A DNA stretch of 55,980 bases from contig JAGKWX010000008.1 of assembly GCA_021151585.1 (NCBI GenBank), positions 1 through 55,980 on the forward strand, in the 5' to 3' direction. The notes beneath the pieces were generated by a model. It made no database searches and had not been told where the DNA came from. It saw nothing but the letters and a program-made list of their open reading frames with translations. The stretch is from Alphaproteobacteria bacterium (lineage in GTDB: Bacteria; Pseudomonadota; Gammaproteobacteria; JAGOUN01). Numbering within the stretch: the stretch's first letter is position 1; the number at the start of each line of letters is the position of its first letter. A program made the translations under genes and the position numbers. Below are positions 33,678 to 42,238 of the stretch, piece by piece.

Positions 33678-35474
33678 ATGCTAGCACACTCTTCTAAAGG
33701 ATCTTCTCCAATCCATTCTCCAATCCATATCTCACGCTCAATGTTTAGCCCGGTTAGGGATAATGCTGCCCCTGAGAGCAAAGAAGGCTCGGACCGTACT
33801 ACACCACTACCGCAGTATAGTGCCCCTCTTAGCAAAACGGGCAGTCAAGCGACCATCCAGCTCACCTCTTCTTCATCTTCGCAGCAGCTAACATCAGTAG
33901 TCGCTGATCATGATCCGGAACGTGGTCCTGATCTGGAACGTGGTCCTGTCAGCTCAGGGGTGGTGTCTGATAGTTCGCTCAAAAATCGCGAATTTAATTA
34001 TTCGGCATTGTGGCCTGTGTATATTATATCAGCAATTCAGCCGACTCTTAATGCCTGGAATGCTGGAGATCGTTTAATGTTTGGTGGCAATTGTTCTTTG
34101 GGGGATTTTTCTTGCTATGGTCCTGCAGCGTGGCAAGATGGTAAATCTATCGTTGTTTGGCTGTTTGTTGTGTGTACATTTTTGGATAATGTTGCTATTT
34201 CTCGCGTTTTCATGCCGGATACGCTGGAAATGCTGTTTCCTAGCAAGGCATCGACTGCTTCCAGGACTTGGTTAACCTGGTTTTATGAGCTTTTTTTTGT
34301 AACAAACCTGTTCAAGGTTGCGTTTGAGTCATTAAAGCTATTGTCGCCATTAACGGTTTTGTCATTTTTGTTTTCTGCTTCATGTTCATTGATTACTTAT
34401 AAGCTGAGTATAGATTCCCTCACTATTTTTCGATCATTGTTTGAAGGGCGGGGGGCATCATTAGAACGGTTTGGTTACGCTCTTGATGTTATTATGTTAT
34501 TTACAGCTGTTTTATCTACGTTTGCAACGCGCATGGTCGGTTGTGAGTCAGTCTTTGCGAACCTTTGGCTCTGGTGGCCGTATACTTATGTTGATCAATG
34601 GTTGCCGTCTATCTTGGTAAGTAATCCTGGCGATATTAAGAATAAGAGAATTATCTTAAATTTCATGCATCAGTGTTCTCTGTATGAGTATAATGCTACG
34701 GATAAAACAAGGAAAGCATATTTAGACCACATGAGACAGGGGCAATATGAAGCTGTCGTGACCTGGATTAAACAAGTCGGCTTGCTAGCCAAGCCATCTG
34801 ATTATTCAGAAATTATTTTTCGTAAGAGCATACAGGTATTTAAAGTGCTATGCTATTTTTTTGCGCTGGCATGTTATCCTGTGATTTATAATATTACTGC
34901 TGCTGCGTTAACTGCTGCGCCAGGCTCGCGGCAACTAAGCTATGTTGTGGCGCTACCGAATATTCTTTTTTATACTTATGCGTTGAGTAATCTTGCAGAT
35001 CAAGCATATAGAACCTGTAAGCTTCACTTCTTCCCTGGCGCGTCAACTGGCGGTTTATTAACGGTGTTGGTCTTGGCGGTGTTGACTATTTTTGGTTCTG
35101 CCAATCTTTTGGCGACAGCCTTGGTGCAAGTTAAGAAAGGGGGGTTAGATGATTGGTTGCTGCCTCATGACGTTGCGCAAGTTCTGTTTCCGATTATACT
35201 TGCCAGTATTTCTGGGTTAACTAATGGTTTTGGGCTGGCGCGAATTGATCGCATATTCTGTGATCAATATTTAGTCCAATCAAATCTCGCCAACAAAAAA
35301 TGGAGTGATTTAATTACCGGTGCAGATAGTGGCGCAAGGCAGGGGGTCTATGATGAGATCCAGAGGGGGCAATCGAATGCAGCTCAGAGTAGTCGCTTTT
35401 TTGGCTGCTGCAAGACTGAGGAGAACGGTGTAACCCTCCTTCTGCTGGAAAACGGTCATCTCTCAGGTTCATAG
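33678..35474 (+). CDS. Unrecognised large multi-pass membrane protein
   Basis: A 598-residue protein I do not recognise. The first 105 or so residues are polar and low in complexity (HSPIHISRS, SSSSSQQL and two exact six-residue repeats DPERGP/DLERGP coded by an 18-bp tandem at 33912-33947). About eight hydrophobic segments follow, including SIVVWLFVVCTFLDNVAI, LSPLTVLSFLFSASCSLITY, FKVLCYFFALACYPVIYNI and LLTVLVLAVLTIFGSANLLA. The C-terminal 60 residues are soluble and include FFGCCK. ATG 33678 follows GAAGAATAATA and leaves 36 bp to the -10; ATG 33657 would be almost leaderless. The PmrA-like promoter makes it a candidate Dot/Icm-linked gene. Confidence 0.72.
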   Translation: MLAHSSKGSSPIHSPIHISRSMFSPVRDNAAPESKEGSDRTTPLPQYSAPLSKTGSQATIQLTSSSSSQQLTSVVADHDPERGPDLERGPVSSGVVSDSSLKNREFNYSALWPVYIISAIQPTLNAWNAGDRLMFGGNCSLGDFSCYGPAAWQDGKSIVVWLFVVCTFLDNVAISRVFMPDTLEMLFPSKASTASRTWLTWFYELFFVTNLFKVAFESLKLLSPLTVLSFLFSASCSLITYKLSIDSLTIFRSLFEGRGASLERFGYALDVIMLFTAVLSTFATRMVGCESVFANLWLWWPYTYVDQWLPSILVSNPGDIKNKRIILNFMHQCSLYEYNATDKTRKAYLDHMRQGQYEAVVTWIKQVGLLAKPSDYSEIIFRKSIQVFKVLCYFFALACYPVIYNITAAALTAAPGSRQLSYVVALPNILFYTYALSNLADQAYRTCKLHFFPGASTGGLLTVLVLAVLTIFGSANLLATALVQVKKGGLDDWLLPHDVAQVLFPIILASISGLTNGFGLARIDRIFCDQYLVQSNLANKKWSDLITGADSGARQGVYDEIQRGQSNAAQSSRFFGCCKTEENGVTLLLLENGHLSGS

Positions 35475-35488
35475 GATTTATCATGTGA

Positions 35489-35516
35489 GCAAGGGCGATT
35501 TCTTAGTTGCCTTTGC
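35489..35516. other. Hairpin after the membrane-protein gene
   Basis: GCAAGGGC / GCCTTTGC form an 8-bp stem with one G-T pair, 15 nt after the stop. No T-run follows, so it is at best a weak transcription end. Confidence 0.35.
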
Positions 35517-35698
35517 CTATCTATAGTGTGTTGGTGTGATTGCTATTATTTGTCTAGGGAATAGGTCAAAACAGAACAAAATTTCATCTAAAAATACCAA
35601 CATACCCTAAGAGTCGAGTAAATTTAGCTGTGTTTACCATAGCATAATTGGGGCAGCTTTGTTATGATGTTTTTGTTATCCATTCCACCGGCGGTGAT

Positions 35699-36103
35699 AT
35701 GAGTCAGCTTGAGCAACTGTGTTCAAAAGCAAGAGAAATCTTGAAAAATTCTTACTCGCCTTATTCGCATTTTCCCGTATCTTGTGTGTTGCGCACCAAG
35801 TCTGGGCAAATTTTCGCCGGCGTCAATATGGAAAATTCAGCCTACCCTCAAGGTTTGTGTGCAGAAGGCGCAACTGTTGGCCAGATGATTTCAGCAGGTG
35901 AAAGAGAAATCGTTGAAATTGTCGTTTGTTCTGCATCAAAAGAGCCTTGTTTTCCTTGCGGTGGCTGTCGTCAGATTTTGTCAGAGTTTAGTCAAGAAGA
36001 TACCCTTGTTCATATTTGTCATGCACAAAATCATGATGTGTATACGACGACCATGGGTGTTTTATTACCACATAGTTTTAATAAACATACGATGGAGGAT
36101 TAA
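35699..36103 (+). CDS. cdd: Cytidine deaminase
   Basis: It deaminates cytidine and deoxycytidine to uridine and deoxyuridine. The 134 residues are the short tetrameric form: YSPYSHFPVSCVLRTKSG, the Zn site with catalytic Glu in LCAEGATVG (Cys at 54, Glu at 56), and the remaining Cys ligands in PCFPCGGCRQILSEF. ATG 35699 is supported by GGCGGTGA upstream. It is the first gene of a five-gene nucleoside operon; one base separates it from the phosphorylase. Confidence 0.93.
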   Translation: MSQLEQLCSKAREILKNSYSPYSHFPVSCVLRTKSGQIFAGVNMENSAYPQGLCAEGATVGQMISAGEREIVEIVVCSASKEPCFPCGGCRQILSEFSQEDTLVHICHAQNHDVYTTTMGVLLPHSFNKHTMED

Positions 36104-36104
36104 T

Positions 36105-36929
36105 ATGTCGTCGCAGGTCACGATTCAGGCAGCAATTGACTATGTTAAATCAAAATTACCAGGATTCAGTGCAAAATTAGGTGTGGTAGCGAGCTCCGCT
36201 CTGTCAGATTTTTCTACGTTATTGAAAAACGCGGTGGTGATTCCTTATCAAGAAATTCCAGGCGTGATTGCAGGTAGCGTTCCTGGTCATGGTTCCAAAT
36301 TGGTCATGGGATATTTGGAGGGGGTTCCTGTAGTCTGTTTGCAAGGGCGTTTGCATCGTTACGAGGGTGCGCCTTATCGCTCTATGCAGATCCTGATGAA
36401 TCTAATCAAAGGCCTCGGCGCTGATTCTGTTATTATTACTAATGTTTCTGGTTCATTGCGCGCTGGTGTCGGCGCTGGTGAGTTGGTCGTTATTAATGAC
36501 CACATCAATTTTTCTTTTGATAGCCCTTTAGCAGGGAAAAATGATGACACCGTTGGGCCACGTTTTGTGTCGATGACCAATACTTACGATATTGATATGC
36601 GACGAATATTATCTGGGATTGCTCATCAACAGGGTTTTTATTTACACGAAGGTGTTTATGTTGGTGTCGGCGGCCCTCATTTCGAGACACCAGCGGAAAT
36701 TCGTATGTTCCAGATGTTAGGCGGTGATGTTATTGGCATGTCAACAATCCCAGATGTTTTGTTTGCTAAGCATTGTGGTTTAAAGATCGCTGTTTTATCT
36801 TTGATTGTTAATTTAGGCGCGGGTATGAATCCTGGAGTCGAATTAAGTCATGAACATACTTTAGAAGAAAGTGCTAAAGCAGCGGATAGAATGACGAAGT
36901 TGATCGTTGAGTATGTTCGTAAAATATAG
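36105..36929 (+). CDS. Purine nucleoside phosphorylase, PunA/XapA type
   Basis: Trimeric class I phosphorylase that splits purine nucleosides with phosphate to give the base and (deoxy)ribose 1-phosphate. Motifs in its 274 residues: VPGHGSKLVMG (phosphate-binding), QGRLHRYEGAPYRSMQ, ITNVSGSLRAGVGAGELVVI, GVGGPHFETPAEIRMFQML, and GMSTIPDVLFAKHCGLK. PunA- and XapA-type enzymes cannot be told apart by eye, so no symbol is given. A GGAGG SD precedes ATG 36105. It supplies DeoB, encoded three genes on. Confidence 0.9.
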   Translation: MSSQVTIQAAIDYVKSKLPGFSAKLGVVASSALSDFSTLLKNAVVIPYQEIPGVIAGSVPGHGSKLVMGYLEGVPVVCLQGRLHRYEGAPYRSMQILMNLIKGLGADSVIITNVSGSLRAGVGAGELVVINDHINFSFDSPLAGKNDDTVGPRFVSMTNTYDIDMRRILSGIAHQQGFYLHEGVYVGVGGPHFETPAEIRMFQMLGGDVIGMSTIPDVLFAKHCGLKIAVLSLIVNLGAGMNPGVELSHEHTLEESAKAADRMTKLIVEYVRKI

Positions 36930-37015
36930 AATGTGTACGGGCTTATTGAGAGCATGGTAACTATTGCTTGATATAGCGTTAATGCCTATAAATTGTTGTT
37001 TAATGGTACGAAAAT

Positions 37016-37621
37016 ATGGCAAAACTTTACTTTTATTACTCTGCAATGAATGCAGGGAAAAGCACGTCATTGTTGCAATCGGATTATAATTATCGTGAAC
37101 GCGGCATGGAGACTTTGTTATTTACTGCGGGTTTTGATGATCGATATGGCGTTGGAAAAATTACTTCGCGTATTGGTTTGCAAGCCGACGCAGTAGTTTA
37201 TGATGAAGAATTTAATTTTCTTGAATGTATGGAAAACTATTTAGCTGAGACAGATTCAAATACAGTTAACTGTATTTTAGTTGATGAAGCACATTTTTTA
37301 TCAAAAGAACATGTGCAGCAGTTATCGGATATTTGTGACTACTTAGATATTCCTGTCTTGGCTTACGGTATTCGCACAGATTTTCGTGGCGAATTGTTTT
37401 CAGGCAGCCAATATTTATTAGCCTGGGCCGATAAACTGTCAGAAATTAAAACAGTTTGCCATTGTGGGCGCAAAGCAAGTATGAATTTGCGTATTGATGA
37501 AAACGGCGAAGTGGTTTCTGAAGGTGAGCAAGTACATATTGGGCATGATTATGTCTCAGTTTGTCGAAAACATTTTAAAGAAGGATGTGCTTTTCAGGAT
37601 GATGCAGAAGAAAGTAACTAA
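37016..37621 (+). CDS. tdk: Thymidine kinase
   Basis: Type II (TK1-like) thymidine kinase for salvage of thymidine and deoxyuridine. Walker A is SAMNAGKSTSLLQS at residue 9; ILVDEAHFLS holds the Walker B and catalytic Glu; YGIRTDFRGELFSGS is the lasso region; and CHCG with C-x-K at the end (VCRKHF) forms the Zn site. The 201 residues are normal. It lies 86 bp after the phosphorylase and 25 bp before the transporter gene. Confidence 0.95.
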   Translation: MAKLYFYYSAMNAGKSTSLLQSDYNYRERGMETLLFTAGFDDRYGVGKITSRIGLQADAVVYDEEFNFLECMENYLAETDSNTVNCILVDEAHFLSKEHVQQLSDICDYLDIPVLAYGIRTDFRGELFSGSQYLLAWADKLSEIKTVCHCGRKASMNLRIDENGEVVSEGEQVHIGHDYVSVCRKHFKEGCAFQDDAEESN

Positions 37622-37646
37622 CAAGTAAACAAACAATGGGGGAGCT

Positions 37647-38960
37647 ATGTCGATAGGTTGCTGCGATATAAATAGAAAATCTGAGGTTAATTCACCACGG
37701 GCTTGGCTTATTTGCCTAGTCATGAGCTTATTTTTCTTTTATGAATTTGTTCAAATGAATGTTTTTGATTCTATTGCGCAAGATATTCTTATTGATTTTT
37801 CTTTGACGTCGACAACAGTTGGTTATTTAGCTTCAATGTATTTTTATGGGAATTTTTTAATGGTAATTCCTGCCGGTATGTTATTGGACCGTTTTTCTAC
37901 GAAAAAAATCGCATTGACGGCAATGACTGTATCTACTTGTGGGACGATTATTTTCTCACAAACGCATATGTTACTTGTGGCAGAATTATGCCGTTTTCTT
38001 GCTGGTATGGGTGCTGGATTTTGTTTTCTCTCAAATATTCGTTTGGCCTCTCGTTGGTTCTCTGCAAATCGTTTGGCTTTTGTAACCGGTATTATTGTCA
38101 CCATGGCTATGATTGGTGGCATGGTTGCGCAAACGCCAATGGCGATGCTCGCTGAACACATCGGTTGGCGTAATGCAATGTTGATCAATGGTCTCTTGGG
38201 TGTTTGCATTATTATTTTAATTGCTTTAATTGTACGTGATCAGCCAATGACAGAAGTACGAGAAGTCAAAGAAGAGCAGAAACATCTGAAAAAATATAGT
38301 GTATTGCAAAGTTTGTCATTTGTTGTGCGCAGTAAAAATAATTGGTTTGGTGGTTTATATACAACCCTGATGAATTTACCCATTTTTATTTTAGGCGCGT
38401 TGTGGGGCATTACCTACCTTGAACAAGTAAAAGGTATTACCCATGCGCAAGCGTCTTATGTTATTAGTATGTTGTTTGTTGGTGTTGTATTTGGTTCGCC
38501 AGCATTTGGTTGGTTTTCTGATAAGATTTTATCACGGCGCAAACCAATGTTATTGGGGGCAGTTGCATCATTAGTTGTTGTCTTAGTTATGCTGTATGTG
38601 CCGCATCTATCTGTTGCTGCGTTATTGGTGTTGTCGTTTTTATTAGGATTTTTAACCAGTTCTCAAATTATTAGTTATCCAGCTATTGCAGAATTAAATC
38701 CAAGAGAACTAACGGCAAGTGCTGTCAGTATTGTTTCCATTGTGATTATGTTTAGTGGCGTTGTAGTACAGCCGTTAACGGGTTGGTTGATTGGTATGCA
38801 CTGGGACCACCAAATGCTAGATGGCAAACCCTTGTTTCTTAAGGAAGATTTTATGTCGGCAATGTTAATCATGCCGATTAGTTTTGTTATATCCTTCTTT
38901 GTTGCTTTAGGTATCAAAGAAACAGGGTGTAAGTCTAAGTATGAGCATTTGAAAGATTAA
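37647..38960 (+). CDS. MFS transporter, probably for nucleosides
   Basis: Twelve-helix major facilitator protein of 437 residues. Helix 2-3 motif A is seen as GMLLDRFSTKK (family GxxxDRxxRR) and again as GWFSDKILSRRK in the second half; AGMGAGFCFLSNIRLASRWF lies in helix 4-5. The general type matches the Pht-like MFS carriers of Legionella, some of which move nucleosides such as thymidine. A place inside an operon of cdd, phosphorylase, tdk and deoB supports nucleoside uptake, for instance from a host cell; the substrate is inference. GGGGGAG precedes the ATG. Confidence 0.85.
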   Translation: MSIGCCDINRKSEVNSPRAWLICLVMSLFFFYEFVQMNVFDSIAQDILIDFSLTSTTVGYLASMYFYGNFLMVIPAGMLLDRFSTKKIALTAMTVSTCGTIIFSQTHMLLVAELCRFLAGMGAGFCFLSNIRLASRWFSANRLAFVTGIIVTMAMIGGMVAQTPMAMLAEHIGWRNAMLINGLLGVCIIILIALIVRDQPMTEVREVKEEQKHLKKYSVLQSLSFVVRSKNNWFGGLYTTLMNLPIFILGALWGITYLEQVKGITHAQASYVISMLFVGVVFGSPAFGWFSDKILSRRKPMLLGAVASLVVVLVMLYVPHLSVAALLVLSFLLGFLTSSQIISYPAIAELNPRELTASAVSIVSIVIMFSGVVVQPLTGWLIGMHWDHQMLDGKPLFLKEDFMSAMLIMPISFVISFFVALGIKETGCKSKYEHLKD

Positions 38961-38961
38961 A

Positions 38962-40143
38962 ATGAAAAAACGTGCATTTTTAATTGTCTTAGATTCTTTT
39001 GGAATTGGATCTTCCGCTGATGCCTCTGCGGAAGACCGTGGTTCAAATACTTTATTGCATATTGCGGAGAGTTATCCCCTGCGCATTCCTAATCTGTGCT
39101 CATTAGGTTTAAACGAAGCTTTAAAGCTAAGCTGTGGCCAATATGGAAAAAATTTGCCCGTTCTAAAAAATATTTCAGGTGCTTATGGTTATGCGATTGA
39201 ACAAAGCGCTGGCAAAGATACCCCTAGCGGCCATTGGGAAATGGCGGGTTTGCCGGTGACAGAAGATTGGGGATATTTTCGTTCAACACAACATACTTTT
39301 CCTGATGACTTATTGCAAGCATTTATTCGTCAAGCAAATATTCCAGGCATATTAGGCAACTGCCATGCATCGGGTACAGAAATTTTAGTTGAACTAGGTG
39401 AGGAGCATATTAGAACGGGTAAGCCAATTATCTATGCATCAGCAGATAGTGTTTTTCAGATTGCAGCACATGAAGATTATTTTGGTTTGGAACGCTTATA
39501 TGAAATCTGTGAGATAGCTAGAAAGCTAGTCGATTCCCATCGTATTGCGCGAGTGATTGCACGACCATTTTTAGGTGAGACAGCACAAACGTTTAAGCGT
39601 ACCGGTAATCGTCGTGATGTTGGTATTCCACCTTTTGCACCGACTTTATTAGACCATGTTATTGAAAGTGGTCATAAGGTATTTGCTATCGGCAAGGTTT
39701 ATGATATTTTTTCTGGCAAAGGCATCACCAAAAAACTACTAGGCTCAAATAATGCGGAAAGTTTTGCTTCATTAATTGATGTGCAGCAAGAGGCGCAATC
39801 TGGCGATTTTGTGTTTGCTAATTTTAATGATTTTGACACTTTGTTTGGCCATCGACGCAATCCAGTTGGTTACGCGCAAGCGCTGGAAGAATTCGATCGT
39901 CAATTACCGCAATTCATTAACGCTATGCAGCCAGGTGATTTGGCTATTATCACTGCTGATCATGGTTGTGACCCAACATGGCCTGGTTCAGACCATACTC
40001 GTGAACATGTGCCGATATTAATGTTTGGCCCGGGCATAGCTACACAATCTCTTGGCGCTAGTGAAAGTTTTGCCAGTGTTGGTCAGACTATTGCGCGGCA
40101 TTTACATCTACGAGAGTTGCCGTATGGCAAAACTTTTGTGTAA
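38962..40143 (+). CDS. deoB: Phosphopentomutase
   Basis: It converts (deoxy)ribose 1-phosphate to the 5-phosphate. Alkaline-phosphatase-superfamily metalloenzyme of 393 residues: LIVLDSFGIGSSADA (metal Asp), the phosphothreonine loop GKDTPSGHWEMAG, YASADSVFQIAAHE, FANFNDFDTLFGHRRNPVGY, and the metal ligands in ITADHGCDPTWPGSDHTREHVP. It begins one base after the MFS stop and is the last gene of the operon. No deoC is present, so deoxyribose phosphate disposal is not encoded here. Confidence 0.95.
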   Translation: MKKRAFLIVLDSFGIGSSADASAEDRGSNTLLHIAESYPLRIPNLCSLGLNEALKLSCGQYGKNLPVLKNISGAYGYAIEQSAGKDTPSGHWEMAGLPVTEDWGYFRSTQHTFPDDLLQAFIRQANIPGILGNCHASGTEILVELGEEHIRTGKPIIYASADSVFQIAAHEDYFGLERLYEICEIARKLVDSHRIARVIARPFLGETAQTFKRTGNRRDVGIPPFAPTLLDHVIESGHKVFAIGKVYDIFSGKGITKKLLGSNNAESFASLIDVQQEAQSGDFVFANFNDFDTLFGHRRNPVGYAQALEEFDRQLPQFINAMQPGDLAIITADHGCDPTWPGSDHTREHVPILMFGPGIATQSLGASESFASVGQTIARHLHLRELPYGKTFV

Positions 40144-40217
40144 TGGTATTGTTTTAAAGCGTGATCATATTTTTTTAATAAATTTGTTTTTTACTTTTGC
40201 TTATTTACTGAACATGT

Positions 40218-40286
40218 GATGGTGGCCGCGTCATCCTAGACTAGGGCCTGATTTTAGGTTAAATATATCAAGCTTGCGCCACCATC
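40218..40286. repeat. Long intergenic palindrome between deoB and the GH5-like gene
   Basis: Perfect 9-bp arms GATGGTGGC and GCCACCATC lie 51 bp apart and enclose CGTCATCCTAGACTAGGGCC, itself containing the dyad CCTAG-A-CTAGG. It may serve as a two-way transcription end for the convergent genes. The inner sequence is loosely like the repeats in sua5 and at 31266. Confidence 0.5.
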
Positions 40287-40304
40287 CTCATTGCCTTATC
40301 TGGG

Positions 40305-42047
40305 TTAAACTACATTGGTCATTTCTTTCATATTGCACGTCTTATTCAACAATGTGGCGCCTAATAAAGATTTTTCTTTAGCAAAGAAGTAGTGTGTTCT
40401 TTTATTGGATATATTGGGCTTTTTATAGTGTCGATAGAGCATGTATAAAGAGGCTAGAACAGCACTGCCTACAGCAAATGTGATGCTGAAAAATTGCCAA
40501 TCAAATGCTGATTTATCTGGCGTTCTAATAGAAGGAATAGGGGTTGGCATGACGCTAGGGTTGAGTGAAACGAGGAACTGTTCGCCGGTTTTTGAATTGC
40601 TAACATTTTGAAATCCAAGTGTCATTTGTTTTTGCGCAATATTATGAATAGGAGCTAAATATAAAGCGTAATTTGTTGAGCCATTACGTGTCAACCAGGC
40701 ATGGCCACCGACCCACATGCCAATGCCGAGAATATTATCTTGTAACATCATCCAGGCAGTACCTTGATTAATACAGATTATGCAGGCATTTGAGTTGGTG
40801 CCCCCAGTTTTTTTTATGATTACGTATGATTCTGTTTCAGCCAACCATGCTGTAAAATTATTAGGATTTTGCTTGTCAATGCAAGCTTGTGGATGTTCTA
40901 GCGCAGATGTTAGGCAACCTTGTTCTGGTGATGTTTTAGGGTTTTCGTAAAACATTTCAATATCTAATTGATAATGGTGGTCGTGAATATTATCTCGTGT
41001 AAACATTTCTGCATTAGGTATATCATCATAAGGGGCAAACCAATTTTGAATATTTGATCCACCATTGCCGGAGTATAAAATCAATTGTGTTGTTGCCCCT
41101 GCCTCACGAATGGCTTTGGCTGCAGCGTTTTGATTATTCAGTACTATTCTCGTGCCGTTATTTCGTCCTTCGATTAAATCGTAGACATCAGGATTATTCA
41201 TTAAGCCAAAAATAACACGAGAGTTATTTGCAAGTTGCTTGGCGATTTGTTGCCAAGCATTCGCATAGCGTTCTTCATTCACCCAGCAATCTGAAGCGCC
41301 AATTGAGCAGTAGCTATAACGCATATGATCATACATCGAAAAAATCACAGTGTAATTTTTGTCAGTCCATGTTTTTATTAAATAAAGTAATTGCCCTCCA
41401 TACCCATCATTAGACCAATTAATGGCAATATCCTGCCCTAAAAAGTTTTGCAAATAATCCCACTTAAATGGTAAGGCAACGCTATTCACGCCGGTGTTTG
41501 CAAAATAAAGTAAGTCACAGACATCGGGAATTTGAGGAGTATCAAGTGTTGCGCCTTCTAGATTTATAATGCGCAATTTTTTATCATTATATGTCATGGC
41601 ATAAGGTAATTCGCATGCAACTTGAGGCGTGGTTGTTGCATTAATAAGGTAGGGTGATGTTGTTCCAGTAACGGTTAATCTTTTGATTTCGTTATTTCCA
41701 ATCGATTGCGCTGTAATATTGTTGCTTGCAATAGTAAGGTTAATTAATGCTCCAGAATAAATGGCGCATTTTAAGCCTGGTCCATTCATATAAAGTATGG
41801 CTTCTGATCCGCTTGAGTCGCATACTTCATAGATAAAGTTTTTTACTGTGTTATTGCTAAGTTCAACTACTTCTGTAGCGCCAGGTGCAAGAGACTCTTG
41901 ATAATGCATCATCATGTAATCGATGCTGTCGCCGGTGCTTCTTAAAATCCAATTATTATGCGGGCTAGCATTTATAAAGCTTATCAGTGATGAATTGGTT
42001 TTGCGCGAGTTGATCAGTAATAAAGAAAACAAAAATAAATAGAGCAT
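40305..42047 (-). CDS. Membrane-anchored GH5-like protein, probably catalytically dead
   Basis: A 580-residue protein with a signal-like N-terminus (MLYLFLFSLLLINS), a domain aligning in order with GH5 (subfamily 5-like) endoglucanases, and a C-terminal membrane helix (FFSITFAVGSAVLASLYMLY) with a basic tail. GH5 landmarks are GVNSVALPFKWDYLQ, YTVIFSMYDHMRYSY, IFGLMNNPDVYD, IREAGATTQLILYSGN, IHDHHYQLD, KKTGGTNSNAC and IGMWVGGHAW. Active enzymes have NEP and ETGG; here they read NNP (codons AAT AAT CCT) and KTGG, so acid/base and nucleophile are both lost. A carbohydrate-binding or other role is possible. It is convergent with deoB and has no PmrA-like box. Confidence 0.75.
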   Translation of the reverse strand: MLYLFLFSLLLINSRKTNSSLISFINASPHNNWILRSTGDSIDYMMMHYQESLAPGATEVVELSNNTVKNFIYEVCDSSGSEAILYMNGPGLKCAIYSGALINLTIASNNITAQSIGNNEIKRLTVTGTTSPYLINATTTPQVACELPYAMTYNDKKLRIINLEGATLDTPQIPDVCDLLYFANTGVNSVALPFKWDYLQNFLGQDIAINWSNDGYGGQLLYLIKTWTDKNYTVIFSMYDHMRYSYCSIGASDCWVNEERYANAWQQIAKQLANNSRVIFGLMNNPDVYDLIEGRNNGTRIVLNNQNAAAKAIREAGATTQLILYSGNGGSNIQNWFAPYDDIPNAEMFTRDNIHDHHYQLDIEMFYENPKTSPEQGCLTSALEHPQACIDKQNPNNFTAWLAETESYVIIKKTGGTNSNACIICINQGTAWMMLQDNILGIGMWVGGHAWLTRNGSTNYALYLAPIHNIAQKQMTLGFQNVSNSKTGEQFLVSLNPSVMPTPIPSIRTPDKSAFDWQFFSITFAVGSAVLASLYMLYRHYKKPNISNKRTHYFFAKEKSLLGATLLNKTCNMKEMTNVV

Positions 42048-42123
42048 AAAGTCACCTTTTATGGATAATTTAAAAAAAGTTTGAGGTTATTTGTGTTAGA
42101 ACGAATAAGAGGGTGGGGTAATC

Positions 42124-42162
42124 CTAGATTTGGCAGCTAAAATCCGCTACATAAGTTTATGT
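42124..42162. repeat. Repeat copy and short palindrome upstream of the GH5-like gene
   Basis: 42124-42145 is the reverse complement of the repeat at 21676-21697 (19 of 22 positions). Directly after it, ACATAA-GT-TTATGT (42149-42162) is a perfect dyad that could be an operator. The 191-bp gap between two minus-strand genes holds nothing else I can support. Confidence 0.45.
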
Positions 42163-42238
42163 GCTATGACTTCAACTATCAACTTAAGATTAATAACAAG
42201 TAATATGGCCGTCATAAGTTTGGCTTAGCGCTAACAAA

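Noticed and set aside
42048..42238. A PmrA-like box upstream of the GH5-like gene from CTTAAG and TTAAT near 42182
   Set aside because: The two TTAA cores are only 6 bp apart, not 11, and no -10 sits at the right distance.
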